DNA of 64,000 nucleotides from Chthonomonas calidirosea (GTDB lineage Bacteria > Armatimonadota > Fimbriimonadia > Fimbriimonadales > Fimbriimonadaceae), in assembly GCA_945882415.1 (NCBI GenBank), contig CAMCWC010000010.1, positions 87,866 through 151,865 of the forward strand. The letters run 5' to 3'. The notes beneath the pieces were generated by a model. That model was not told where the DNA came from. It ran no database searches and saw only the letters and a program-made list of their open reading frames with translations. Positions 16,627 to 25,643 of this stretch are shown here, in pieces. The first letter of the stretch is position 1; the number at the start of each line of letters is the position of its first letter. Both the position numbers and the translations under genes were made by a program.

Positions 16627-19600
16627 TTAAGCCACCGGTAGGCTCTCGGTCGAACTTGGATCTGCGCCGACCGAACCTGCGCCCGGGTCGGTGTCAAATT
16701 CCGTTCGTCGTCCACGCAGACGACCGATCCAGTTGGACCAATCGTCGAAGATCGTGTACGAACAAGGAATGACCAGCAGAGTTAAGAACGTCGAGAGCGT
16801 TACGCCACCGATGATGACGTAGCCCAGCGACTCGCGGAACTCCGAACCGCGACCAACCGCCAGAGCCGTTGGCAACAATCCGAGGACCAAAGCCAGCGAG
16901 GTCATCATGATCGGTCGAAGTCGGGTCGGACCCGCTTCCAGAATCGCGTCCTCTCGCTGCCTTCCACGACCACGCAAGGTGTTCGTGTAGTCCACGAGCA
17001 GAATCGCGTTCTTACCGACCAATCCGATCAGCGTCAGCAAGCCGATAAAGCCGATAAGGCTGAACTGCTTGTTGAAGATCATCAACGCGACGAGCGCGCC
17101 AACGAACGCTTGCGGCTGAGCGATTTGGATGATGAACGGATACAGAAGGTTCTCGTACAGCGAAGCCAGAACCATGTACACGAGCACCAGACCCAGGAGC
17201 AACGCTCCCAGAAGGGCTGCCGATTCTCGGTTCTGAGATTCAGCCTGCCCCAGCGGTCGAAGGGTAACCGTGGATGGGATTAGCTTTTCCTTTGCCATCC
17301 AAGCGTTGATCTGCGCCTGAACCGTTCCGGCTGCGAAGCCAGGCAGCAAGTCCGCCGTGACCCGAATTTCTTCAGCACGGTTTCGTCGCTCAATCTTGTC
17401 GGTGCCGGTTCCTGGAACCAGATTCGCAACGCCGCTGACGTAGATCGGCTCACCCTGGGTGAACTTCACCGGGATCGAGTTGAGCGTGTTCGGATCGTTT
17501 CGGTCCTCAAGGTCCAGCATCGTGCGGATCGAGTACTCCCGGCCCGCTTCTCGGTACTTGACCGTATCGTCGCCAGTGTAGGCAATTCGCAAAACCGACG
17601 CCAAATCGTTGACCGTCATGCCCGAGTCGGCAAGCCGAGTTCGGTCTGGTTCAGCCCGAAGCTCCGGCTTGCCGGGCTTGGACGAGATGTCGGGGTTGAT
17701 GACACCCGCAATGGCACCGCCTTGCAGGCCACGCTTGATCTTCGAGACGACGTCCAAAATCTCTTCTCGGTTGTTCCCCGAGAACGACATTTGAATCGCC
17801 GATCCGGCACCAAAGCCATCTGACTGGGCAACCCGAATTTCTGCACCCGAGATTCGACCGACCTTTTGGATGATCTCTGCCGAGACCGCATCCGTGGACC
17901 GATCTCGTAGCGGTTCTTCGTGCTTCACCCAGAAGGCGAGCGTGTCCAGAATCGATTTCTTCTCATGGAGCGAAACCACGACCTGAGCGTAGTTGCCGCC
18001 CTGCGTTCCGGCCTGGAACTGGCTAACGCCCTGAGAACCAATGGTGGCGAGCATGTACTCGACTTCCGGAATGCCTTTGATCCTTTCTTCAACCAACGCG
18101 ACAACTCGCTCGGTGGCTTCCAAGCTTCTGCCCGGCGGAAGCTGAATGTTAACGTTCAGCGATCCGGTGTCCGACGATGGGAAGAAGGAGAACTTGAACA
18201 ATGGTTCGTCCTTCCACTGACCAATGTGGTAGCCGCCAAAGGCCGCGATCGGGAAGATCACACCGTAAGCAAGTCCGACCCAAAGGAAGTTCGTCGGCGC
18301 GATCTTGTAGTTCTTCTGTGTCCCGGAATATTGCAGAAATGCTCCGGCGATCGCCGCAACGATAGTGCCCACTGCGAAGGCCAACGCAGGAATTGGTATC
18401 GCGCCTTTGCTCGGTGCAGCAATCACAATTGCCACAATTGACCCGATAACGTAGCACACCATCATTGCCTTCAGGCCATCTCTCCAATACACCCGCTTGA
18501 AAGCAGAGATCATGTAGACGATGAGCCCCACGAACCAAGAAGCCACCATGATCGGCAAGCCCGTCATCAGCGCCGCGGTTGCGCTCGGTTGATTGCTACC
18601 TGCGATCAAAACAAAAACCGCAACCAGAACAAGGTTGCCCATGATGAACACCGGCCAGCGGTGGTTCAAAGACCAATTTAGAGCCTTGCGATAGCCGCGC
18701 TCAAACGAGGCAAACCATCGGTCGAAGCTCTGAGCGAAGCGTCCACGCGGGTGCTCCATGTCTTCGCCGGCTTTGTACCAGCGCGAAGCAAGCATCGGCG
18801 TGAGCGTAAAGGATACGAATAGCGAGAACAGAACCGCCATGACGTAGCCGAGAGCAAGCGGTCGGAAGAACTGTCCGACAATGCCTCCAACAAACGCAAG
18901 CGGCAGGAAGACAACCACGTCCGCCAAGGTGATCGCGATGGCCGCAACGCCGATTTCTGCACGACCGTTGATCGCCGCCTCGCGAGGGTCCTCGCCCATC
19001 TTCAAGTGACGATAGATGTTCTCAAGAACAACGATCGCGTCGTCCACCAGAACCGCGATTGCCAGCGAGAGCGCCAGCATCGACAAGTTGTTGATCGTGA
19101 ATCCAGCAATTCGGTAAGCCGCGAACGTCGCGAACAAACAAACCGGAATCGCCAATGCAACGATTGCCGTTCCACGGAAGTCGTGAAGGAAGATGTAAAC
19201 GATCAAGCTGACCAAGAAGATGCTGAAATACAGCGTCAGGTTAAGGTCATCGAGGCCTTCCTGAATCTTGATCGCTTGGTCTTGAGTCTTGACAAACTTA
19301 AGTCCAATCGCAGAGAACTCTTTTTCAAGGCCCGCGATAACTTCAGTAGATGCCTTCGAAATCTCGACTGCGTTACCCTCTCGGGCCTTCTGCAGAACGA
19401 GAACGATTGTGTCGGCGCCATCTAGCGTGGAGTAGGCGGAACGCTCGGCAACGGTGTCGCGAATTGTCGCAACATCCTTGAGCCGAATCAGCCGACCTTT
19501 GCCCTGAGGGTTATTGGGGTTCGACTTGGAGAACTGAAGTTCTTCCAGTTCCTTAATGCTGGTGAACTCACCCGGCACGCGGACGCTCACTTCTTGCTCG

Positions 19601-20265
19601 CCGGTGATGATCTTTCCGGACGGGATGTTCAGGGTTGCAGCCTGAATCGCATTCTTAACTTCAAGAAGGCCGACGCCATATCGAATCAGCTGATCCTTCT
19701 TGATCTCAACCTGGAATTCACGAACGTCGCCGCCCTGAACTCCAACTTCTGCAACACCCGAAATTCGGGCAAACCGGTCCTTCAACTTGTCGTCGACAAG
19801 CGTTCGCAGGTCGCGGCCGTTTAGCCCGGTAGCCGAAAGAGCGTAATACAAGATCGGCGTCGAAGACGTGTCAACCTTCGAGATGGTTGGTTTCTCAACG
19901 CTGTCTGGAAGCTGGCCCGAAACCGAGTCAACCTTCGACCGAACTTCGTTCAGCGCGACGTCCACGTCGGTCGTGAGCTCAAGCTGGATGATAACCACTG
20001 ATCGGCCTTCGACCGACGTACTGGTGACTTCTCGAATTCCGTTGACGCCCGAGACCGATTCTTCGATGGGTCGAGAGACCAGCGTGGCGACTTCGTCGGG
20101 GTTTGCGCCGGGATAGAGGGTCAAAACCGTCAACGTGCCAAAGCTAACGTCTGGGTTTTGCTCTTTGCGCATTGCCTGGTAGCCGAGAAGCCCCATGGCG
20201 ATTACGCCGATCATGATCATCAAGATCAAGATCGGGCGCTGAATGGCGGTTTTTGTTAAGTTCAC
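16627..20265 (-). CDS. RND efflux permease, HAE1-like, with extra membrane helices
   Basis: 1212 residues, longer than the ~1030-1050 usual for AcrB-like pumps. The N-terminal helix, porter domains, TM4 proton-relay pair (VDDAIVVLENIYRH) and TM10 lysine (GLVGKNAILLVDYTN) are all present, so it should be an active proton-driven exporter in the inner membrane. Between TM7 (~539-557) and the second porter half, which restarts at FKFSFFPSSDTGSLNVNIQL (~690), are four additional hydrophobic helices at ~560-683. Start is GTG 20265, overlapping the adaptor stop by four bases (GTGA). HAE1-type drug export is more likely than metal export, since the TM4 motif is DD. Confidence 0.95.
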   Translation of the reverse strand: MNLTKTAIQRPILILMIMIGVIAMGLLGYQAMRKEQNPDVSFGTLTVLTLYPGANPDEVATLVSRPIEESVSGVNGIREVTSTSVEGRSVVIIQLELTTDVDVALNEVRSKVDSVSGQLPDSVEKPTISKVDTSSTPILYYALSATGLNGRDLRTLVDDKLKDRFARISGVAEVGVQGGDVREFQVEIKKDQLIRYGVGLLEVKNAIQAATLNIPSGKIITGEQEVSVRVPGEFTSIKELEELQFSKSNPNNPQGKGRLIRLKDVATIRDTVAERSAYSTLDGADTIVLVLQKAREGNAVEISKASTEVIAGLEKEFSAIGLKFVKTQDQAIKIQEGLDDLNLTLYFSIFLVSLIVYIFLHDFRGTAIVALAIPVCLFATFAAYRIAGFTINNLSMLALSLAIAVLVDDAIVVLENIYRHLKMGEDPREAAINGRAEIGVAAIAITLADVVVFLPLAFVGGIVGQFFRPLALGYVMAVLFSLFVSFTLTPMLASRWYKAGEDMEHPRGRFAQSFDRWFASFERGYRKALNWSLNHRWPVFIMGNLVLVAVFVLIAGSNQPSATAALMTGLPIMVASWFVGLIVYMISAFKRVYWRDGLKAMMVCYVIGSIVAIVIAAPSKGAIPIPALAFAVGTIVAAIAGAFLQYSGTQKNYKIAPTNFLWVGLAYGVIFPIAAFGGYHIGQWKDEPLFKFSFFPSSDTGSLNVNIQLPPGRSLEATERVVALVEERIKGIPEVEYMLATIGSQGVSQFQAGTQGGNYAQVVVSLHEKKSILDTLAFWVKHEEPLRDRSTDAVSAEIIQKVGRISGAEIRVAQSDGFGAGSAIQMSFSGNNREEILDVVSKIKRGLQGGAIAGVINPDISSKPGKPELRAEPDRTRLADSGMTVNDLASVLRIAYTGDDTVKYREAGREYSIRTMLDLEDRNDPNTLNSIPVKFTQGEPIYVSGVANLVPGTGTDKIERRNRAEEIRVTADLLPGFAAGTVQAQINAWMAKEKLIPSTVTLRPLGQAESQNRESAALLGALLLGLVLVYMVLASLYENLLYPFIIQIAQPQAFVGALVALMIFNKQFSLIGFIGLLTLIGLVGKNAILLVDYTNTLRGRGRQREDAILEAGPTRLRPIMMTSLALVLGLLPTALAVGRGSEFRESLGYVIIGGVTLSTFLTLLVIPCSYTIFDDWSNWIGRLRGRRTEFDTDPGAGSVGADPSSTESLPVA

Positions 20266-21746
20266 GCTTTCGTCTCCTCTGTCACTTCTTTTGTTTCGCC
20301 CGGCTTCGCGTCAGTTCCGGCTTGAACCTTTACTTTCGTGCCGTTATCCAGAGCCTCTTGCCCGCGAATAACAACTTCGGTGCCGGGTAGAACACCGGAA
20401 ACCTGAACGAGTTCGCCCTGTCGCAGCCCGCGGGTCACCGACACTTGTTCGGCCGCCGAGTCGCGAATGGTAAAGACCACGTCTTTGCCGTCACGCTTGA
20501 CCACCGCGCTGTCGGGAACAACCGTAGCGCTCGGGATCGATCGGAGCAGTACCGAGCCTCGGGCAAACATTCCAGGCCGCAAGCTTGCGGTGGCGGCATC
20601 AAAAGCCACGCGTACGCTGAACTGCCGGCCGAACTCACTGCCCAGAGGGTTCACCGATTCGACCCGTCCCGGGAACTTGGCCCCCAGCGCATCGATGGTG
20701 ATGGTGACCGTGGCACCAGAGATCAGCTTCGGAATAACTTGTTCCGGAACTTGCGCGGTGAAGTACGGCTTGCTCTGGCCGACGAGGTCCACGACCTTTC
20801 CGCCCGGCGCAAGCACCGATCCGGCCTGGGTTGGCTTTCCGGTGATCGTTCCAGCGAACGGAGCCTTCACCGTAGCATCGCCAATCTGCTGTTGAATCTG
20901 CTGGACCGATGCGCGTGCCGCATCGACTTGAGCCTTGGAAGATCGGACCTGATCTAGAAGCAAGGAGTCGAGATCGCGTTGGACTTTCGAACTTCGAACG
21001 CTCGATTCGGCTTGGCTGACTGCCTCACGAAGCGCCTGAATGTCTTCCTTTCGCGTACCTTCACGCAATAGGTTGACCGACTGCTTTGCGCCATCGAACT
21101 GGGCTTGGGCGGCAGCAACCTGGTTGCGCTGGCTGTCCAATCGGTTTGCGGCGACCGCTCCTTCTGAAACGAGTTTTTGAACTCGCTCGAGCTCAAGCTT
21201 TTGCGTTTTCAAATTCTCGTCTGACGAGCGAAGGGTCGCCTCCGCCTGTTCGATCTCTTGACCTCGTGGACCGTTGATAGCCTTCTGGAGGTTCACGCGT
21301 GCTTGTCGCAACGCGGCTTCTGCCGTGCGAATCTGGGCCGAGGTCCGATCCGGAGTCATCGAGGCATTCTTGATCTGCTGCTGAAGCTGAGCTTCGGCGG
21401 AACGCAGGTTAGCGAGAGCTTGCGACAACTGAGTCTGCAGTTGGCTGGTGTCCTGCACCGCCAAAATCTGCCCTTCCTTAACGACCGAGCCTTCCTGAAC
21501 AAAAACGCTCACGATGCGGCCGCTAATGCGCGCGCCAACCGCGGTAGTGTCGCCAACATCGATGCTTCCGGTGACTTCGACAGACTCCGAAAGTGGCCGC
21601 GTTTGCGCGGACTGAACTGAAACCGCGATCAGCGGGTCGCTGACGATTTTTGCCGTTTCTTTGGCCGTCTTCTGCTCGTCGCGATTGACGCAGCCGGTCA
21701 CGGTCAAAGCGACAAGGGCCATTGCTGCCAGGGTGATTTGCTTCAT
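20262..21746 (-). CDS. RND efflux periplasmic adaptor (membrane fusion) lipoprotein
   Basis: 494 residues. The lipobox LTVTGC sits after a short signal (MKQITLAAMALVA). Lipoyl-like halves (SGRIVSVFVQEGSVVKEGQI and APFAGTITGKP) flank a very long coiled coil (~110-300, many Ala/Gln/Ser heptads), followed by beta-barrel and membrane-proximal domains. The adaptor links the permease to a TolC channel. The hairpin is longer than in AcrA, which suggests a deep bridge across the periplasm. It overlaps tolC-like by four bases (ATGA) upstream and the permease by four bases downstream. Confidence 0.94.
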   Translation of the reverse strand: MKQITLAAMALVALTVTGCVNRDEQKTAKETAKIVSDPLIAVSVQSAQTRPLSESVEVTGSIDVGDTTAVGARISGRIVSVFVQEGSVVKEGQILAVQDTSQLQTQLSQALANLRSAEAQLQQQIKNASMTPDRTSAQIRTAEAALRQARVNLQKAINGPRGQEIEQAEATLRSSDENLKTQKLELERVQKLVSEGAVAANRLDSQRNQVAAAQAQFDGAKQSVNLLREGTRKEDIQALREAVSQAESSVRSSKVQRDLDSLLLDQVRSSKAQVDAARASVQQIQQQIGDATVKAPFAGTITGKPTQAGSVLAPGGKVVDLVGQSKPYFTAQVPEQVIPKLISGATVTITIDALGAKFPGRVESVNPLGSEFGRQFSVRVAFDAATASLRPGMFARGSVLLRSIPSATVVPDSAVVKRDGKDVVFTIRDSAAEQVSVTRGLRQGELVQVSGVLPGTEVVIRGQEALDNGTKVKVQAGTDAKPGETKEVTEETKA

Positions 21747-23098
21747 TTACTTTCCTCTCGAACTAAAGTGGTTTGCCCAGACAACGGGGCGGGAGTGGCT
21801 GCCTCGGTTGCATCGAACCGGTCCTTTCCAATCGCTCGCTGCAGTTGGAAGTAGGCAAGGAGGGTGTCGTAGCGCGAGTTCACAACGTTGTTTCGGGCCT
21901 GGGTGAGTTGATTGATCGAGTCCACGACCTCGACGTAAGTCCCTTCTCCCGCGTCTCGACGGACGACGGAGATGCGATAGACCTCTTCGGCAAGGCGCTC
22001 TTGATCGAGACCGTTCTTGAGGCGGGCAGATGCCGTGTTGTAGTCGTTGAGCGCGTTTCGCACTTGCTGCGAAACGTTTAGCTTGAGCTGATCGAGCTGA
22101 ATCTTGGCCGACGCTTCATCCTGTCGAGCCGCTTTGACTCGAGATCGGGTGATGCCCTGATCGAAGATTGGAATGCTCAGGGTGAAAGTGCTGGTGGTCT
22201 GGAAGGTTCGCGGGTTGAGTCCGGTGGCGTTGAGGTTTCGCTGGTGACTCATGTTGAAGTTCAGCGTCGGATCGTCGCCGGTTTCTTCTGAGCGTCGAAC
22301 GTCCTTCAGCGCTAGGATCGTGGTTTCCGTTCGCTTTACATCCGGCCGTGACTTCACCGCCAAATCCACGAGCGCATCCGGTGAGGCGAGCGTTGGCACA
22401 TCCACCGTGAGCACCTCCAACTCCGATTCGGTTTCAATCGGCCGGGAGAGCACTTGGTTCAGACCATTTTTGGCATTTGCCAGCGAGTTCTTCGCGCTGA
22501 CCAAATCAGCTTCGGCTTGGGAAACTTGCGCTTCGAACCGGGTGAGATCGACCCGCGCGGCGGAGTCCGCTTCGAACTGTCGCTTGGCTTGGTCACGCCG
22601 GGCCTTAGAAAGTTCGAGAGCCTGCTCGGCAACCTTAACCTGTCCCTGGGCTCGCAGCACGGTGACGTAGCTCGACTTCACGCTGAGCCGCAGCTCATTC
22701 AAGATCGCCTGCACGCCGTACTCTTGAGCGGTGAGCGTCCGGCGCTGAGCATCAATCTGCTTTCTCGCCGAGCCCGCAATATCAATGTCGTAAGTCAGCG
22801 ACGCCGTCACGTTGGTGCTGTTCAACGGCTGCGTTACAAAACTCTGTCCGGGTCCGATTGAGGCGACGTTCTCTTTATCAAACCGGGTGTAAACGGTATT
22901 CAAACCAAGGCGTGGGTTCAGCGCAGCCTTGGCTTGCATCAGCCGCTGCCGCTGGGACTCCACCGTGGTGCGCTGGATCAGAACGTCAAATGCGTTGGCT
23001 TCGGCGAGCGCCAGTGCTCGGTCTAGGCTGAGTGTCGAGGTCGATTGCGCGCTCAAGAGCGCGCCGACAGCCATTAGGCTAGACGTGATCATGCTCAT
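21743..23098 (-). CDS. TolC-family outer-membrane efflux protein
   Basis: 451 residues with a signal peptide (MITSSLMAVGALLSAQ) and two internally repeated outer-membrane efflux protein halves. Typical elements are LSLDRALALAEANAFDVLI, LTYDIDIAGSARKQIDAQR and the second-half FTLSIPIFDQGITRSRVK followed by a long helix. It forms the trimeric exit duct for the RND pump. Overlaps of four bases (ATGA) with the regulator upstream and the adaptor downstream show translational coupling. Confidence 0.94.
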   Translation of the reverse strand: MSMITSSLMAVGALLSAQSTSTLSLDRALALAEANAFDVLIQRTTVESQRQRLMQAKAALNPRLGLNTVYTRFDKENVASIGPGQSFVTQPLNSTNVTASLTYDIDIAGSARKQIDAQRRTLTAQEYGVQAILNELRLSVKSSYVTVLRAQGQVKVAEQALELSKARRDQAKRQFEADSAARVDLTRFEAQVSQAEADLVSAKNSLANAKNGLNQVLSRPIETESELEVLTVDVPTLASPDALVDLAVKSRPDVKRTETTILALKDVRRSEETGDDPTLNFNMSHQRNLNATGLNPRTFQTTSTFTLSIPIFDQGITRSRVKAARQDEASAKIQLDQLKLNVSQQVRNALNDYNTASARLKNGLDQERLAEEVYRISVVRRDAGEGTYVEVVDSINQLTQARNNVVNSRYDTLLAYFQLQRAIGKDRFDATEAATPAPLSGQTTLVREESK

Positions 23099-23424
23099 AT
23101 TCCTTCCTGTTCGGCGCCGTCAGCGGGTGCCGAATGTGTTGCGTCCTCTGGCAAAGGGCTCGCCGCTTGTTGCAGTTCCATTTGATCCAAAGTTCGGCTG
23201 AACTCCTCAAGGAACTGGCGGGCGTGACTGAGCTTAAACATCACGAGACCCTTCTGAACGGGGTGGCGCATGATCAGGATCTTGTCCCCTGGTTGCATGT
23301 CCATGGTAGCTCTGGCTTCCGCCGGAATCACCAATTGCCCTCGTTCTCCTAGGGTCGCGGTTCCGTAAAATGCCTCATCAAAATCACACATTGGTGAATC
23401 AGACTGAGATTTCATACTTTTCAT
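23095..23424 (-). CDS. AbrB/SpoVT-type DNA-binding protein, leader of efflux operon
   Basis: About 109 residues. A swapped-hairpin AbrB domain (GTATLGERGQLVIPAEARAT then MQPGDKILIM) spans ~18-60, followed by a helical C-terminal tail rich in acidic and small residues. Such proteins bind DNA as dimers and usually repress their own operon. The gene is first in the abrB-tolC-adaptor-RND-ATPase run and overlaps tolC by four bases, so it is the likely regulator of the pump. ATG 23424 (MKSMKSQSD) is chosen. An upstream in-frame start at 23454 and ATG 23415 are alternatives. Confidence 0.85.
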   Translation of the reverse strand: MKSMKSQSDSPMCDFDEAFYGTATLGERGQLVIPAEARATMDMQPGDKILIMRHPVQKGLVMFKLSHARQFLEEFSRTLDQMELQQAASPLPEDATHSAPADGAEQEGI

Positions 23425-23472
23425 ACTCGACGCGTGAATGATACTACACGACAAATATGAAGGAAATAAGCA

Positions 23473-23510
23473 GAAAGGCCCGGGACTCCTCTCGGATTCC
23501 CGGGCCTTTC
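23473..23510 (-). terminator. Terminator of rplU-rpmA
   Basis: A perfect 13-bp inverted repeat (GAAAGGCCCGGGA / TCCCGGGCCTTTC) with a 12-base loop lies 20 bases after the rpmA stop. The minus strand then continues with T-rich CTGCTTATTTCC. It separates the ribosomal genes from the efflux operon. Confidence 0.85.
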
Positions 23511-23529
23511 AAACTTGATGATGTTTTCT

Positions 23530-23787
23530 TTAGCTTTGCTGAGCGTAAACCGCGATGCGTCGCTTGCTCTCAGGTCCTTCAAAAGTGACGAACCCTTCGA
23601 TGAGGGCAAAGATGGTGTGGTCTCGGCCCATACCAACGTTCGGACCAGGGTGGAACTGGGTTCCGCGCTGTCGAATAATGATGGTTCCCGCCTTAACGAG
23701 CTCTCCGCCGAATCGCTTGACCCCTAGTCGCTGCGAATGCGAATCGCGACCGTTTCGTGAGGAGCCTTGTCCTTTCTTGTGTGCCAT
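23530..23787 (-). CDS. rpmA: 50S ribosomal protein L27
   Basis: 85 residues, starting directly with [20 protein letters not shown], the conserved L27 N-terminus near the peptidyl transferase centre. There is no Firmicutes-type cleaved extension. [20 protein letters not shown] and [16 protein letters not shown] follow. It is three bases downstream of rplU, the universal order, with a strong hairpin terminator after it. Confidence 0.98.
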   Translation of the reverse strand: MAHKKGQGSSRNGRDSHSQRLGVKRFGGELVKAGTIIIRQRGTQFHPGPNVGMGRDHTIFALIEGFVTFEGPESKRRIAVYAQQS

Positions 23788-23790
23788 GAA

Positions 23791-24105
23791 TTACTTGACC
23801 TCGATCCCTGTAACCTTGATCTGAGTCAGCGGCTGGCGGTGTCCCCAGCGCTTGCGCTCGTTCTTCTTCGGTTTGTAGTTAAAAGCGTTGATCTTAGGCG
23901 CTTTGGTCTGCTTGACGATTTCGACCATCACCGAAGCTCCCTTGACGAACGGCGCACCCAACGTCGTAGAACTTCCGTCTACAACCATGAGAACGTCATT
24001 AAGTTCAATGGCGGTGCCAGCATCGCCCTCGATCTTGTCGACGACGATAATTTCATCTTGTGAGGCTCGGTATTGCTTGCCTCCGGTCTTTACGATCGCG
24101 TACAT
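23791..24105 (-). CDS. rplU: 50S ribosomal protein L21
   Basis: 104 residues: [20 protein letters not shown] at the N-terminus and [19 protein letters not shown] at the C-terminus are the 23S-binding signatures. GGAG lies six bases before the ATG at 24105, which decides the start over the adjacent upstream ATG 24108 and the TTG at 24117. Co-transcribed with rpmA. Confidence 0.97.
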   Translation of the reverse strand: MYAIVKTGGKQYRASQDEIIVVDKIEGDAGTAIELNDVLMVVDGSSTTLGAPFVKGASVMVEIVKQTKAPKINAFNYKPKKNERKRWGHRQPLTQIKVTGIEVK

Positions 24106-24141
24106 CATCAGCTCCAAACACCCCTAAGGGCGCAATTGGTA

Positions 24142-24171
24142 ATGATGCCTCATCCGAGCACCAAAACGCAA
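24142..24171 (-). promoter_or_regulatory. Candidate promoter for rplU-rpmA
   Basis: TTGCGT and CATCAT on the minus strand are 18 bases apart and ~37 bases from the rplU start. Each is a partial match to the sigma-70 consensus. Confidence 0.3.
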
Positions 24172-24207
24172 GGTCTGCGAAACATTGGCAGTCCGGGTGC
24201 CCAAATA

Positions 24208-24216
24208 TGCTATCCT
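24208..24216 (+). promoter_or_regulatory. Candidate extended -10 promoter for rpsR
   Basis: TGCTATCCT resembles an extended -10 (TGnTAT--T) and lies 42 bases before the rpsR ATG. A TTGGCA 20 bases upstream is too far for a regular -35. Confidence 0.3.
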
Positions 24217-24258
24217 CTTGGGTTCTAACGGGCCAAATTGGCTCAATGTAGATTTAGC

Positions 24259-24684
24259 ATGAGCGAAGAAATCAAGCAAGGACCTGCTGCTGGACTAGCA
24301 GCCGCGCTTCCTCGGATGGATAAAGATGCCGATCCGAACGCGCGACCAAAGGGCAAACGTAAGCGAAAGGTGAGCTACCTGACGCTGAACAAGATTGAAA
24401 CCGTGGACTACAAGGAAGTTAACATCCTCCGAAAGTTCATCAACGATCGTGGCAAGATGCTTCCTGCCCGACAGTCCGGAAACACCGCCGCTCAGCAGCG
24501 AATGATTTCCACCGCCATTCGACGAGCTCGAGAAATGGCTCTGTTGCCGTTCGTTGTCACCGACATGACCAACGACCGACCAGCAATGCGACGATCCCGA
24601 CGAGACGACCAGGCTCCGATGGATTCTGGAAACACCCCCGTCGAGTCGACTGCAAAAGAAGCGACGCCAACCGAATCGGCCTAA
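24259..24684 (+). CDS. rpsR: 30S ribosomal protein S18 with N- and C-terminal extensions
   Basis: 141 residues, against 70-90 for most S18 proteins. The core is unmistakable (~38-100): KIETVDYKEVNILRKFINDR, GKMLPARQSG, and AIRRAREMALLPFV. A ~35-residue N-terminal segment and a ~40-residue Arg/Asp then Ser/Thr/Glu tail are added. It is a 16S rRNA-binding protein of the platform. The gene stands alone, divergent from rplU-rpmA, instead of with rpsF and ssb. Its stop overlaps the end of the convergent kdsD by three bases. Confidence 0.95.
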   Translation: MSEEIKQGPAAGLAAALPRMDKDADPNARPKGKRKRKVSYLTLNKIETVDYKEVNILRKFINDRGKMLPARQSGNTAAQQRMISTAIRRAREMALLPFVVTDMTNDRPAMRRSRRDDQAPMDSGNTPVESTAKEATPTESA

Positions 24685-25643
24685 ACGATTCCGCTTCGAA
24701 GAAGGTCCTTCAGGACCAAAACTCCGGCGAGATTCCCGTGCTCAAGCACAGGCATCTCGCCGATTCTCTTTGGATGGTTCTGAAACGCCTCAAGGGCGTC
24801 AATCGCCAGCACTTCGATATCAATCGTGCTCGGCATCCCGTTCACCATCTCGCTGGCCGTTCCGCCTTCGATGTTGCCGGTCTTCAGCAGATAGCGCCGA
24901 AGGTCCCCTTCGCTGATTAAGCCAACCAAAGCATCGTTCTCGATCACGCAAGCCACCCCCATCCCGGCGGAGGTCATTGCCTTCACGACTTCCATGCTGG
25001 TTGCTTCTGGCGATACGACCGCAATCTCGTTCCGGGGCCGCATCACGTCACGCACTCGCAACAACAACCGCTTCCCGAGCGAACCGCTTGGGTGAAGCCG
25101 CGCAAAGTCGTCTCGACCAAAACCACGGCGATCCATCACCGCCACCGCCAAGGCATCGCTTAATGCGAGCATCGTCGTTGTGCTGGTCGTCGGAGCAAGG
25201 TTGTTTGGACACGACTCCTCGCTAACGAGGGTGACAAGCACTAAATCTGCCAAGCGAGCCGAGCTGGAATCGGCCCGTCCCGTCACCAAAATTGACTTCG
25301 CCCCGAGCTCGCGAATCGGAGCAAACAGCCGCACGATCTCATCTGTCTCGCCGCTGTGGCTGTAGAGCAGAACAACGTCGGAAGGCGCGATCATCCCAAG
25401 GTCGCCGTGAACTGCTTCCGCGGCATGAAGAAAGAGCGACGGAGTGCCCGTGCTGCTCAACGTTCCGCTGGTCTTTCGCGCGATGTGGCCCGATTTTCCG
25501 ATCCCACAGGTGATGACCCGTCCTGGACATTCGAGAAGCATCTGCACCGCGAGGTTAAACCGGTCGTCCAGCTTGTCTGCGAGATGGAGCAAAGCCTGGG
25601 CTTGGTGCAACAGCACGTCTCGCCCGATCGAAACGGAACTCAA
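24681..25643 (-). CDS. kdsD: Arabinose-5-phosphate isomerase, KpsF/GutQ/KdsD family (TTG start)
   Basis: 320 residues: a SIS domain (~40-175; TCGIGKSGHIARKTSGTLSS and LLYSHSGETDEIVRL) followed by two CBS domains (MRPRNEIAVVSPEATSMEVV; ASEMVNGMPSTIDIEVLAID). It interconverts ribulose-5-P and arabinose-5-P in the cytosol, the first step toward Kdo in LPS. The start is TTG 25643, overlapping the arginase stop by four bases (TTGA), with GGGTGGG just upstream. The longer in-frame ATG at 25724 would overlap arginase by 85 bases and adds unconserved sequence. No other Kdo gene is in the window. Confidence 0.9.
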   Translation of the reverse strand: MSSVSIGRDVLLHQAQALLHLADKLDDRFNLAVQMLLECPGRVITCGIGKSGHIARKTSGTLSSTGTPSLFLHAAEAVHGDLGMIAPSDVVLLYSHSGETDEIVRLFAPIRELGAKSILVTGRADSSSARLADLVLVTLVSEESCPNNLAPTTSTTTMLALSDALAVAVMDRRGFGRDDFARLHPSGSLGKRLLLRVRDVMRPRNEIAVVSPEATSMEVVKAMTSAGMGVACVIENDALVGLISEGDLRRYLLKTGNIEGGTASEMVNGMPSTIDIEVLAIDALEAFQNHPKRIGEMPVLEHGNLAGVLVLKDLLRSGIV

